From Purpureocillium takamizusanense (Eukaryota > Ascomycota > Sordariomycetes > Hypocreales > Ophiocordycipitaceae), in the NCBI RefSeq assembly GCF_022605165.1, contig NC_063075.1, positions 1,674,001 to 1,738,000 of the forward strand: a stretch of 64,000 bases of DNA. The letters run 5' to 3'. Below the pieces are notes generated by a model. That model did not search any database. It was not told the DNA's origin and saw nothing but the letters and a program-made list of their open reading frames with translations. A program made the translations under genes and the position numbers. Shown piece by piece: positions 1 to 12,372 of this stretch (within the stretch, counting starts at the first letter, position 1; each line of letters opens with the position of its first letter).

Positions 1-3000
1 GAGTGATCTCTTGGCGAATTTCGGACTCCTCAGGGTCGTTTAAGTCCTTGCCAAAGATGTGGAGAACAACATGACAGAAAAAGTCTGTGTAGGCGCTCGG
101 GAACCGCAACTGATTCATAATGCAGGATACGAGGTAGTACCTGGCTTCAGGCGGCAGCTCGTGAACAAGCAGAGACAGAGTCGCTACATCAGATTCGTTC
201 CCAGTTACGGCCGCGGCGTTTGGTGAGCGAGACATGCGGTCTGCGGCGTGTTGCCCGATGTACACAACCACAGCCCCGATGATATGTGCGTTGACTGCCA
301 CCGGGATATGTCCAAAGGAGGTCTCCTGCGGGCTGTTGTGCGTCATCGTGTGCGCAATCTGTGCGACAGTGTCCTCGGCGGGTCCGTTGAGGAGGACCTG
401 GTCCAACACGGCAAGAAGCCCACAATCTCGCAGCACAGCCGTGGCGTCTTCAATCAGTCCAGGATTCAAGCTGATTTCTTCCGAACGATCTGGCTTCATG
501 CCTGTAGTCGGATTTTGCTGCGGATTGGCCGACAAAATTGCATTAAGCAGCTGGCTGCAATGCGGCGGAACGCTGGCGCAGAAGGTGACGTGGTTGGCCG
601 CGACAAAGTCAGGGAAATCATGCTGGAGAATCACCAAGAGCTTGAGAGTGGCGTGATAAAGCTCCTTGGCCATGTTTGACACGTTGAGCGATTTGAGTTG
701 TTCGCTTAGCGTGTCTAACAACTGCACGATCAGTTTCGCATACGGGCGCCAGCCAGCGTTTCCGGGCATCTGCAACAGGACTGGGGCAAAAGCTCGGTGC
801 TGAACAAGCGAAAGCCAACCAAAGGTAAAACCCGGGAGATAGAGGGGCCCGATATTCTCGAGCTTGGAGGCAAAGGAGAGCAGTAATCGTCGCTGATCCT
901 CTTCGGTGTAATCATCGCTGGCGCTGTGGACTTCGTGAAGAAGCAGCGAGTAAAGGCGGAAGAAGACGCGTTGGTTCAGGTGCTCTCCTCGCTTGATATG
1001 GTGGTTGCGGAGAACTAGTCCGATCAGAACCAAGACAGAGTCCATGACGGAAACGCGAGAGCTGAATGTATCGTTGTGGGTTGTAGTGAAGACACAAATC
1101 AGTTTAGCCAAGGCATCGACCATGACATATGCATCGCTGATGGCACTGGAGTGCGCAATGTGGTCGAAACGATCGACACACAGTTCAAGAGCAATGCGGA
1201 CCATGACCAAAAGGTCGCCCTGATCTCTGACAAGCTGCCTCAACTCCAGTTGATCCATAAAGACCCTGGAAGTCTCGGCTGTTGCGTTCGGGTTGTTGCA
1301 GAGATGGACCCACTCCTCGAAAACATACTCCAGTTGCTCCTGTCGAAAGGCTGACTTATCGTCTCCAGTGCTACTCCACGAGGGTTGCGGAAGCCCCGAG
1401 TTCAGAAGCCTCTCCTTTAGTCTCTGGGCAGTACCATTGCCGGGCTCGTCACAAACCCAAGTCCACGCCCTTTCCAGTGTGCGCACGAAATCTGTATAAA
1501 GGGCGATTGGCCGATTGTTGAGGAGGGCGATATCGAGCAAGTGTTCCAGAAACTCCAGGGACGAATCTTTCCTGCTTTCGAGAGCCTTAGACATTGCCGC
1601 GTCGATATTCCTCCAGTCGATTAAGTCGGTGCGAATCAAGGCAGCAAGCAAGGGCACACTCAAGAAATTCGCACCGGGTTGCTGGCTGAAAAGCGCACGC
1701 ACTCGACTGTTCAATGCAGGTCCCGAAATCTTCCGCAACGTCTCCAAAACATGGACCAGGCTCTCCAAAGTCAGGTTGTCCTCGACTTGCTGGAAGATGA
1801 GAGCGCTTATCTGCTCTGCGGTGTAGATGGCGAACTCTTCCGAGCTCTGGGACGTCTTGATTATGAGCTGCACCAACGCATCGACCACGTCCAGAACTGG
1901 ATGAGGCCTCGGGAGACCAATGAAGTGCTCCTCCTGAGCCTCCGCAGCAACCCGCAAGAGCTCTTGTAGTAGCTTATTGACGCGCTCAGCCAGACCACGA
2001 ACATCAATGTGATAGGCATTCGCTCCGGCCCCGCGACCCAGGTTGCCCGCAGCACTAGAAACCGGAGCATATGGCAGCTGAGAGCCGAGATGTTGTACCG
2101 AGGGCGTCTCGGCCGGTGTGGGCATACTCGGAACCGTGTTGTAGGTTTCTTGCAGGACCTCGTTGGCCAGAGATCGAGTGGCGTCCGAAGCAGATGGTGC
2201 ATGCGATGCCGATACCGTGGTATTTCGCGGTTGTCTTGCAAAATCGTCGTAAATTTGCATTTGGTCGCTGTTAAGGCCATTAATGTTGGGCGACAATTTG
2301 TATGGGCTTGGGATGGTCATGGCCCAGCGATTGACCGTGCCAGCATAGAATGGCTCGTTCGGCTGCTGCGCGCGGTGTCGTCTTCGAGCCTGAACGTCCT
2401 CCTCGAGCATATCCTCAATCTCCGGAACAGCCCTCTCTTCGGCCTGCTTCTCGATGATGTTACAGGCAAGGTCGAGGTTTGAGTTGACACACATGATAAT
2501 CGTTCCCTCGGGCAGACCCGAGGGAAGGTCGTTGGCAAGATTGCGCATGTAGTTGGTCATGTTCGCCCGGAGAGGCTCCTTGGAAGTAACAAGGGCCAGG
2601 CTGCCCGCGGTCGCCTTGACCATACTGACGGCAGCGTTCCTCATCTTATTCTCATCTGGTTCCGAAACGAAGTCTTTGCGAACCATCTGGACCGTCGAAA
2701 TTGCCGCTATCGTGATCGACCGGTCCACAACCGGCTGAATAATATCCTGCAGCGCCCTTGTGAGAGCACTCCGGACAATCTCGTGAAGGCGTGTCGTGCT
2801 CACAACCATCTCATTGGCTGGGGGAATGTTGATCAATGGTCCCACGTCAGGTATGGTTGGTGCGACGACTTGCGGGGAGAGGCCCGCGCCAACGACTGAT
2901 CCAATGCCATTAAGAGACAAGGTATCAAATGCGTCAAGCTGCTCGTGTGGGAGCACCTCGGGTGCGTCCTCGACCGCAGGCCGGTTCAGTATTTCGCCCG

Positions 3001-6000
3001 ATGGTTCAATGCTCTTGTGATCCAGATTCAACCCCTTGCACAGAACCTCGATCTCAAACTTCAGGTTCAGCTTCAGCTCGGCGTGGTGGTAGAGCTCAAT
3101 GAGCAAGTGGATGATGTCCATGAGCCATGGATTCGGAGGCCGAAACACAGCTGAAGAAGCTCCTTGAATGAGGACTTTGCAAACGAAAGGGATGATGACA
3201 ATGAGCCTCTTGGTGTCATGAGCCTCGATTAGCAGTTGCTTGAACGCGATGTTCTTGTGTTTGATGGGACGGTCACGAGCAAGGGTCAGGAGACCGAGCC
3301 AACCACCAAGGTTCTTCAGATGAGTCCGCTCAGTCGAGTTCTGCATCGTAGCCTCCGAGTTAAGCATACGAGCCACGCTGATGTATGTTTCCCGAAGCAC
3401 TTCGTTCCAGAGCGTCTTGTCTTCGAAGAGCTTGACAAGTTCCAAATAAACGTGGTGATAGTTGGGCTGCATTTTCGCACGCTCTTCGACAAGATGGCTT
3501 GCAAACCACTGTTGGTGCTTGTGCTCCACCATATCGCGCAGCTCATTGCGCATTGACTGCAGAGTTCCCTCTGTGATGTTGTTCAAAACAAACTGGATTT
3601 TGCCCTGCTCCTCATCACCGGGTTCCTCAAACTCAACGCCAGGAGGAATTGGATCAATGCCGATAGATGCGAATGGGGGCGCTTGGCGTTCGTTTGCTGC
3701 ATCGTCGGGAGTTCCGTTGGTAAAAGAGTCCCCCGGGAAGTTCAGACCATGTGGTGTACCGGCACCGTTGCGAGATCGTACAATGTCCTCCTCATGATCG
3801 CGCACGATCTCTTCGGCTTTCTTGTACGCTTCTGTGCCTTGCAGGCCTGGGATTTGCAACAACTGTTTGCAAAACCCAGGCCATTCCCGAAAGCGAACGA
3901 GAAGCTGCATCAGAGCTTGGAGACCGAACTTGTACATGGGGTCGTCGGGCAGATGGTCGCGAACAGCCTCGAGAATCATCCCCAGCCCGATCTTCAGAGG
4001 GAGGTCTGATATAAGCTTGTGAGAGATGATCCCCCCAAAGAGTACAGCGGTCGTAGCCAGAGCCTCCAGAGGATAGTCGACATAGTGATTGTACTCGTCG
4101 AATAGGCCGTGTATCATGCAGGCGAACGCGTCTTGGTCCAGGGGATCCCTCGAGTGCTTGTAGCGATCCAGAATCTCCACAATTGTGCGTACCTGGATTT
4201 CATCACCGTACATTCTCTTGTAGTGCTCTTCCATCTTGCTGTTGGCAGCCTGTGATAATGCGTTTCCATCTCTGCCGTTGATATCGATGACATCGTCGTA
4301 GCCCTCACCATAGTTGATCAATCGTGGGTATGCTGTGATGCAGTGGCGCTGCACCAGAATAAGGTCCTGCACCGGCGCCTTAGGCAGGAAGTCCTCCAGG
4401 ATTTGCAGCAACGCAGATACAGTCCTGACCTGCAAGCTCGTGCTAGTCTTGGCCGGGGATTGTGCATCTGAGGGACGTTGGAACTGTATTTCCAGGTTGG
4501 CTTTGATCATAAGAAATTGCAGCAGGACGCGAGACATCTCAACGCTTCTCTCCGCGTTGAAGCGTGCCCAGGTGCTCAAGTCGAGGTGGCCTTCGGCATG
4601 CGCGTATGCAGCTAGATCGACTCCGAAGCCGCTGGGCAGGTAGACGAGGTGATCCAGCCATCCATGTTTCAGCGCGTGGTCAAAGATCAAGGGTAAGTCG
4701 ATGGGCTTGACGGCATGAGCATCAACCAATCGCTGGGTTACCCATGTCCTGTCCTTCTTCCACAGACTGTCGAGCACAAAATCGTACTCGGGTGACCGCT
4801 TGTACAGAAAATTCTCGAACAGTGAGTTCAGCGTATCCACTGCCATTGTCGCCCAGGACTGCCGAGGGACCTCGAAAGCAGACACTAGAAAAATGTCCAG
4901 GTTAGGAACCACTACCTCCTGAAAAAGGCGCTTCGCTTCGACGCTCTGAGACGCATGCACCGAGTTAAGGGCAACGTTGAATATGGCGGACAATGCGGCT
5001 ACGGAAACGAGAGGGTGCTTTACCGCAACGGCAGCACGCTCCTGAACGTTTGCGGGGGAGTTTGCGTAGTCGTCGAGGCTGATGCTCCGTTGTAGACCTG
5101 GGATGGTAGTGGCGTCCAACTGATCTGGTGTCAGGGAGGCGAAAGCGCTGACGAAGGACAGCTGGGCCTCCGGCTCGCTCCAAGAACCACCCCAAAGTCT
5201 CTGGATATCGAAATCGTACTTTGGGTCCTGCGCAATGGGAAGTAGTGCCAGATAAAGTCGCAGAAATTGCGTAGACGAGATTCGAGCCGTGGCTTGATCA
5301 AAGAACAGAACGACTTCCGTCCAGTCGAAGGTTTTTGGGAGGACGCGTTGCAGGGCTGCAACAAGTACGACGAGTTCTTGCTGAGGACTTTGAGTGATTG
5401 CAGTGAACGTGAGCGCAGCAGAGACCTGGTCAGGTCCAAGCTGCATGTTGCCGGGACGACCCTGCAAGTACGACAGACACGTCTCCTCGTCTCTCGTGAA
5501 CTCAGCCCCCGTCCTCTGCACATATCGCGCCAAGGCATTGGCCGGCCTGTCAGCAAGGACTCGACCGAGGTCGAGAGCCGCAAGAACCTCTGAAGGGGGT
5601 GCCTGATCCATCGCGACGTATCGCTTGGCAATGAAATTCTGCAGATCTCGCCGGGAAGCGGCGTTGAAGCTTGGAGGATGATATTGAAGGAATCGATCGA
5701 CAATTAGCGCGATGAACGCAGGAGTAAGGTCAGCGTGGGCTTCGATTTCTGGGCGCGAGACGATGTCCATGAAAGCCGAAAAATTGGTCGACAAAATGGC
5801 GTCAGCTGTAACATCAGGGGTCAGATACGTCCACATGATTTGATAGAAGGGTGCTTATTCAATACCCTTAGTCTTCAAGTCCGAGCGGGAGCCAGTCTTG
5901 AACGCCAGCGCCAAGAGTGTCTTCTCCAGCGCGTCGAGCTTGAAGTGTTCCATGAAGGTTGACAGGTCAAAGTCGCGGAAGATGTCTTCGGTGCCACTTT

Positions 6001-6512
6001 CTACCGACTCGGCGATTTTGCTTGCTTGATCGGCATCGTGCGCAATCTTTCGCATCTCGGCGACGAGAATGTGGTAATTACCAGGGTTGGCGACGGGGCG
6101 GTTAAGCCCAGGGAAGATTTGGGGCGCATTTCCCGCTACCAACCGAGTAAAGTACTTGGAGAACACTTCCATGCCGTGTTCATCGATGAGCTGATGACAT
6201 TGAGCCGGTTAGCGGCGGTTCTACTCGAGACAGCTTCCTTGGATTGGGGGGGGGTGTAACCTTTTGCAGCTGATCGACCTGTAACTCCCACCTGGCGCGA
6301 TCCTTGTCCTCCTTGATAGTGCTAAGTAGGAGGTAGACTTGGGCGACAACAATCTTTGTCAAGGGGTTAGCCCCAGTCGGACTGCTTGTACTGGGGCTCG
6401 CGCCAGCACTCAGGACACCACCGTGCGACGGATGCGGCGAGTGGCTGGTTCCCGTCTGGAGAGTCTGCGAAGGGTTTGGTGAGAATGATCCCACTCTTGG
6501 TGGAGGGACCAT
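1..6512 (-). CDS. NOT1: CCR4-NOT complex scaffold subunit Not1 (3' end missing)
   Basis: Scaffold of the CCR4-NOT deadenylase, which shortens mRNA poly(A) tails and represses translation. Exons are complement(6261-6512), (5866-6190) and (<1-5805), with introns of 70 and 60 nt; the phases join as LQK|LIDEHG and LKTK|ADAILS, the latter a CNOT1 hallmark. The ATG at 6512 is the first after an in-frame TGA. About 2,127 codons are present. Order: a Ser/Pro-rich disordered start (about 1-50), N-terminal HEAT region, CAF1-binding MIF4G (about 925-1145, with the FRPPNPW and LNLKFEIEVLCK signatures), CNOT9-binding DUF3819 (about 1195-1345, with RWAMTIPSPYK), and the C-terminal Not1 superfamily domain (from about 1475). 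The frame is still open at base 1, within a stretch reading IFGKDL..EESEIRQ, so only the last few dozen residues lie outside. The gene diverges from the F-BAR gene at 7381. Family assignment is secure. Confidence 0.95.
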
Positions 6513-7100
6513 GGAGGTGTATTCGCGGGCGTCGAGGGGTCTTGATAGAGCGCCTGCCTGTGTGGTCGCGGCAGGCAGGTTGGCTCAAGCAGAGACGTAG
6601 ATGTGTGGTCGGCGGTGACGAGGCTGCAACGAGGGAGAAACGGGAGGCGACTCTACATGGGAGAGGAAATGTTGCAGTCTCGTCGGTGGGCGCGTCGAGG
6701 AATGGCGTCAAGAGATGCGATGGCGCGGGGCTGAACGAGCCAGGCGCGAACGAGCAACGGCAAGTTATCAAGCCACGTCGGGAAAGACGAGGTTCGAGAC
6801 CGAGGATGCCAGGTAACGAGCTCTGCCGAACCGACGCTAGGTACCGAAGCGGAGTGCGCGAGCTTTGGGGGGAAGCTTTTGCTGCTGTCGATAACCGTGC
6901 TTGGCCTGACACCGAACGTTGAACGCGATTAAAACGAAGGATGAGAGACTCTTGATAGGTGCTTTTCGATGTCAAGAGGTCGTTGGGCTGTGGTGGAGGA
7001 CAGAATGAAGCGCTCTAGGGAAAACGGCCATTCACGAGGAGGAACGGTAAATTCCGTTCAGCCCTCGCAGCAGGGGAGGCTGGAGCGACCCGAGTCAAGG

Positions 7101-7108
7101 TCACGTGA
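7101..7108. promoter_or_regulatory. TCACGTGA palindromic E-box
   Basis: A perfect 8-bp palindrome containing CACGTG, the core bound by bHLH factors; the flanking TCA/TGA fits the Cbf1/CPF1 preference. It lies 273 bp before the F-BAR ATG and 589 bp before the NOT1 ATG. Functional use is inference. Confidence 0.4.
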
Positions 7109-7158
7109 TCCGACAGCGGGTCACGACGCTAGTGCGTCGCCCCGTCAACACAACTGAA

Positions 7159-7248
7159 ATGTCCTCCAAACAAAGCACAACCCCACAATCCATCCAAGCA
7201 GACAGCCGTGCGTCACCCACCTCCTCAGGCTCGCAAGCCAGCAATTGA
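7159..7248 (+). other. Candidate upstream ORF (29 codons plus stop)
   Basis: An ATG-initiated, Ser/Thr/Gln-rich 29-residue frame ending in TGA, 132 bp before the chosen start of the F-BAR gene and in its likely 5' leader. It could be a translational uORF. It could also be the real first coding exon, if an unrecognised intron joins it to the next exon. A possible 3' splice site (tgtcgcag) follows at about 7302. Confidence 0.3.
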
Positions 7249-7380
7249 GACCTTGCATCTCCCCAAACATTGTACAAATCTGAAGTTTTCCTGTGTCGCA
7301 GGCGACCATCTTTAGATCACGGCGCGATTCTCGACCCAGATCTAGAAGCTCGAGCATCCAAGGACCTCGCATGAGGCACG

Positions 7381-10334
7381 ATGCCTGCAGCAACGGCTGA
7401 TACTCCAGCGGTCGCGCTGTCCTGTGGGGGCCCCATCTCAATTGAAATACCCAAGGACTCATTTTGACTGACCAGCATCACAGTTGCCAATAACTTCTGG
7501 GGCAAGGAAGATGCAGGAGTCGGTCCTCTCCTGGATCGCATGCAAGGCGCGAAGCAGACATGTGATGAGCTGAAATCCTTCTATGGTGGTAAGTTCAGAC
7601 AAGATGAATAGATTCGCTGTTGGAATGCTTACCGTTCGTGATATGTAGCACGCGCATCAATCGAGGACGAATACGCCCGTAAGCTCTTGAGCTTGTGTCG
7701 GAAATCACTGGGGACGCACGAAACGGGTTCTCTCAAGACTTCTTTGGACACCGTCCGCGGAGAGGTGGAGTCCATGGCAAAGCAGCACCAAAGCATCGCT
7801 GCACAGATGAAGACGGAGCTCGAGGAACCGTTGGCTGCGTTTTCTGGCGGCATGAAGGAGCGACGAAAAATTGTGCAGAACTCCATCGAGAAGCTGCTGA
7901 AGACTAAGATCCAACAAACTCAGCAAGTCAACAAGGTCCGTGTAGTTTCGGGTTCTACTGCGTGGTAGTTTTGCTGACTTTGACCTGTCCCAGACTCGCG
8001 ACAAATTCGAGCAAGAATGCCTCAAAATCAAGGGCTATCTGGCGCAGGGTCACATGGTAATGGGACAGGAGGAGCGTCGCAACAAGGCGAAGCTTGAGAA
8101 AACGCAGATAAGCTTGGCCACAGCGAATACTGAGTACGAAAATGCCGTAAAAGCGCTCGAGGACACGACGGCGCGATGGAACCGAGAATGGAAATCGGCT
8201 GCGGACAAATTCCAGGACCTTGAAGAGGAGCGTCTCGACTTCACCAAAAGCAGCCTTTGGACGTTCGCGAATATCGCCTCTACGGTGTGCGTCAGCGACG
8301 ACTCTTCATGCGAGAAAATACGTTTATCGCTTGAGAAGATAGAAGTCGAGAAGGACATCGTTGGCTTCATCACGGAAAGGGGTACTGGGCAGGAAATACC
8401 TGACCCTCCCAAGTACATCAACTTCTGCCGCGGGGATGTCAATGACAGCCAGTCGGAAGTATCGGAAGACGATAACTACTCGGTTGCTCAGTTTCCACGG
8501 AGCATCAATCCGGCTTTCCGTTCCTCGTCACCTCAGCCATCGACCTTCGAATCTCACCACGACCCCAATTCTGCGTTGGCCAACAACTTGGCACACCGAG
8601 AGCCCGGGCAATCGGCCAGTCGGGAAGCTACTGTCACTCCTCAAAAGGCTTCGTCGCAGCAACCACTCAAGATGACCATGGATGAGCAGTACCCCGTTCA
8701 GGCGCCGCCCGCAACGCTGCAGTACGATACTAGTCAGCATGGCCCATTAGCCGCTGTCCCACACGATCCCTATCCAATGGACGGCATGACGATGCTCTGC
8801 CGCACTGGCCCACCTTCGGACCGAAGCTCCCAGCCGGCTTCTGCCCGGCCTTCAAGCCGAGAGTCACATAGCGACTACTCCAATCCGACATCCTTCTCTA
8901 GTCATGAGCCTCCTAGCGGGAAGACGTCGCCATTGAAGCAGGAACAAACACCGACTTCAAGTCCGGAGAAGCGGGTGCTGAAGAAGAAGAGCGGCTTTTT
9001 CCAGAATCACAGTCCTTTCCGGCGGAAGAGTACCAAAGAGCCGCACGCGCCTGTTCAGACCGGCCGACATTCGCGATTTGGCGGTAATCAAAGCAATCCC
9101 CAAATGGTATACTCCAGAAATATCTTGTTGTGGTTTGAAGGTACTAACGTGAATGTAGGAGCGCACGGCGAGCCCTGAACCTATTGACGCGAATGCCAGC
9201 CTTGCACTCGGTGTTGGCCAAAATGTTCTCCCAGTCTCCACCGCAGACACTCAAAGACGGCCGGGCAGAGCGTCGGCATCCGAAGTGGATGAGAATGACC
9301 CTATCGCGGTCGCGCTTGCGGAGCTTAAGGGAGTCAACTTGGGCAAGCAATCTTCCGTCAGGATGTCTGCGGACCACTACCACGGCATAGCAACTCCTGC
9401 ACCCGGAGCTGATAGAATGGCACGCGTTGTACCCGGTCCCGGAAGCCATGATGCGGTGGCAGCCAGTCGGGGCACCCCTCCGCCATCGTATCAACAGCCG
9501 GCGCCGGTGTCACGCCTGGGAGTGCCACCACCCGCAGTGACCTCGAAGGCAATGAAAGAGGCATCCAAAAAGGTGGCAGACCAAACTCGAACCATTTTTG
9601 GGAACGCGGGGAGGACAGATGCGGGCAGCCGTGGAGCATCACCAAGTTCCCGCCCAGGTACTCGCGGCCATGACATGCCACGGGCAGCTTCGCCGGCCCC
9701 AGCTCGCGGCGCGTCTCCCCAGCCATTTGCGAATGACTCGCGGGGCTCGGGCTACCGGTCTGCTTCTCCCAATCCCTACGGCGGACATCACCGACAGTCG
9801 TCCAATATGTCTCAGGGCCGACCCAACGACCATGGATACTACGGCTCTGCTTCTCCAGGCGGTTCAGCTCGCGGGGCGTCCCCATCAGCTTACAGGCCAC
9901 AAAGTAGTTATGGGGGTGGTGGCGATATGGCCGTCCAGCTGGCGCCCGCAGGAAGCGACCCGTATGGGTCTCAGCGAAGCAGAGGGTCTTCACGCTCTGA
10001 CTCCCGTGCGATGGGGCTGTACGAAGGCGGCTCCTCTCGGCCACGTAGTAAGAGTGTAGCAGATCCGGCGCGGCAGTACTCCCGAGATGGCCGGCCGATA
10101 CTGCATTTTGGTACGATCACCTCTCTGGCCTACTCCTTGCATAGTCACCACTGACATTCAGCAGCACGCGCTCTCTACATGTACCAGGCGGCGATTCCCG
10201 AGGAGTTAGGTTTCTCCAAGGGAGATTACTTGGCTGTGTTCCGCCATCAGGACGATGGTTGGTGGGAGGCCGAAGTTCACGGCGGTAACGGCCGTGTTGG
10301 GCTGGTCCCAAGCAACTACTTACAACCATGCTGA
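7381..10334 (+). CDS. F-BAR and SH3 domain protein, Cdc15/Imp2 family
   Basis: Membrane-curving scaffold of the cytokinetic ring and septum in fungi. Six exons: 7381-7423, 7484-7588, 7649-7935, 7994-9106, 9159-10110 and 10165-10334; together 890 codons including the stop (889 aa). Joins reproduce family sequence: LSF|ANNFWGK, FYG|ARASIEDEYARKLL and ILHF|ARALYMYQA. The F-BAR domain spans about residues 15-275. A long Ser/Pro-rich disordered middle (about 280-830) carries many possible kinase sites. The SH3 domain covers about 834-889 and ends in GLVPSNYLQPC. The first 5' splice site (GTGGGG) is weak, so exon 1 is the least certain part, although the join restores the family motif exactly. Intron 4 has a perfect TACTAAC branch site. 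The sequence does not separate Cdc15, Imp2 and Hof1 orthology. Confidence 0.9.
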
Positions 10335-11115
10335 TTCCAGAGCATGCATGGTTCTGGCGGCTTTCCTTTTCTCTTTGTTGCGGGAAAGCGATGGAAATGA
10401 TGAGAACGATCTTGTACATGTCATGTCATTCTACGCCGCCGTCTTCACTATCTTGCTTTTGCGTTGCTGTTGGATCACGAGAGAGAATGTATCAAACGTT
10501 CGTTAATGTAAAGAATGAACAAACTAGTTACCTACTTACCTTATTCATACAACTCCAGAACACCAGTACCTGTCTACTGTCCTAATGCCTCAAAATAAGT
10601 TCCTTTCTTGTGCATCTCACCAGCCACCAACCATGTGCCTTACCAAGGTACGTACTAAGGTAACTGCGAAGATACCCCTGCTACTATAGGTACTAAGCAC
10701 TACTAAACTAAAAGTAGTAGTACCTAAGGCTCGGGAACCCCACGATTTAGCACATCCTGCACTACCAGGTAGGTACCTCTTTGTAGGCACTAAATCCACC
10801 CACTTTGAAGCTGGCCCCACCACGCTACACTGCTCCCAGTCAGCTCTTTACCATAAACGGAGCTGCGTGCCAAGTGGCCCCGTACCACAGTCCAGGGCAT
10901 CACGCGTCATAGCTCAGTTCCCGAGGCTCATCTTTCTCTCTCCATCTGCCCGTCACTGCTGCTGTCCTTGGACTTTCTTCAGCACTGAGGACCGCAGTGT
11001 TATTCTGGTGCAATTTGTAAGCTCGAGATGGTCTCGACGACTGCAACAAACGAGAGGTATTGACATTGATTCGCACGGAACTGGCCCGGGCGGCGACAGC
11101 GTCCCAACGCGACAG
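10335..11115. other. Spacer: F-BAR 3' UTR and seipin promoter
   Basis: No gene seen. The part from about 10630 to 10790 is dense in GGTACC/TACCT/AGGTA/GTACT words, related to the palindromic elements found in other spacers of this window. Confidence 0.5.
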
Positions 11116-12372
11116 ATGGTGAGGCACTTGGCACCAGATACCCGTCCATGCCGGCATCCTAATTAAGCTGACTTGTATGACTCACAGGATGCCATTGAGG
11201 AGACCGCTCGTGTGGTGACGTCGAAACCTGTTCAGCGAGCCGTTGTCAACACCGCCCTGCTGGTGTCTGGCGCTACCGTGCTGCTCTTGTCGGCGTCCCT
11301 CGCGACGGGACTGTTCTTTCAAAACTTTGTTCCCGATCGATTTGTAACGACACCAATACACCTTCAATATGGGTATCTTGCCCGGCGCAATACGTGGTGT
11401 CTTGGACGAGCTAACATACCTCGCTGCAGGACTGCTCGCAACCCGTACGGCATCGCATCACTCGCCCGCCCACCATTGCTGAAATCCCAACAAGAATACG
11501 ACATTTCTATTGCGCTATCAATGCCACGATCACCTGCGAATACTATGCGCGGCAACTTCATGGTGTCATTGTATCTCCTTGCATCAGAAGCGAATAAGAA
11601 GCTGGAGCTGGACTCTCGCACCTTCGCCACTCACGACACCAAGATCAGTGACCACACAATCATTTTTTCATCAAGGAGATCTGCCTTACTTCCTTACGTC
11701 GATCCCATTGTGTCAATTGCGAACCGGCTCGTCTTGTTACTCTATCATATGATATTTCCAAGCTCACAGACATGCACAATGACTGTGGCTCTGGCGGAGC
11801 GTCTTGAGTTCCCGAAAGACTCTGTGATCCCCGCCTCCGCTTACCTGGAGGTTGAGGCCGGCCAAGACATTCAGATATATAGCACTACTCTGACTATGAC
11901 GGCCCAACTACGGGGACTTCGTTGGCTAATGTTTCACTACCGGCTGGCCACCTACGTCGCATTCACTCTCCTATTTTGGGTTTGCGAGGTCATTTTCATG
12001 GCCTTGGCTTGGACGGCTTGGAGTGCCGTCACTGGTTCCAAGCAGGCTGGCAAAGCTCATCATCATATGTATGACGACGAGAACAGTGACGACGGCGCGC
12101 CTGAACAGTCATCCGACTACGCGCATACGTTCCCCACGTATGGAACCCAGCCGCCGCTGAAACACGAGCCAGCTGTCAAGGAGGAAGATGTTGAACGACA
12201 TACACTTCGAATATCTGACATACCTGTCGCTGGTGCTGAGGCCGACAATGAGGAAGATACCGATGACAGTGGCGACAGAACCAGATACGATTCTGGTATA
12301 GGAACAAGTTACGATTCAGAGAGGCGTTCTACTGTGCGCAAGAGGCCTTCTCGAGGCAGGCTTGATGGATGA
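11116..12372 (+). CDS. SEI1: Seipin (lipid droplet biogenesis protein)
   Basis: ER membrane protein that organises lipid droplet assembly at ER-droplet contacts. Three coding exons: 11116-11118 (the ATG alone), 11188-11372 and 11430-12372; 376 aa. The 69-nt first intron has a CTGAC branch and CACAG end; without it no in-frame ATG precedes the first membrane helix. Helix 1 is at about 21-45, a lumenal seipin domain follows (HLQYG..NPYG, then YDISIALSMPRSP..RGNFMVSLYLL), and helix 2 is at about 235-263. A C-terminal cytosolic tail of about 110 residues is acidic and Ser-rich. The second intron is 57 nt, stop-free and a multiple of three, so its retention would only insert 19 residues into the lumenal domain. 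The family call is strong. Confidence 0.88.

Larger units (their letters stand above)
6513..7380. promoter_or_regulatory. Divergent spacer between NOT1 and the F-BAR gene
   Basis: An 868-bp head-to-head spacer that must hold both promoters and both 5' leaders. Open frames here (for example minus-strand 6540-6975 and plus-strand 6386-6922) lack conserved sequence and look like leader shadows. It contains a TCACGTGA palindrome and a short upstream ORF, listed separately. No TATA box is evident. Confidence 0.6.

Noticed and set aside
6386..6975. Open frames on both strands upstream of NOT1
   Set aside because: The true NOT1 frame is fixed by conserved sequence from 6400 downward. These frames are out of phase with it and lack conservation.
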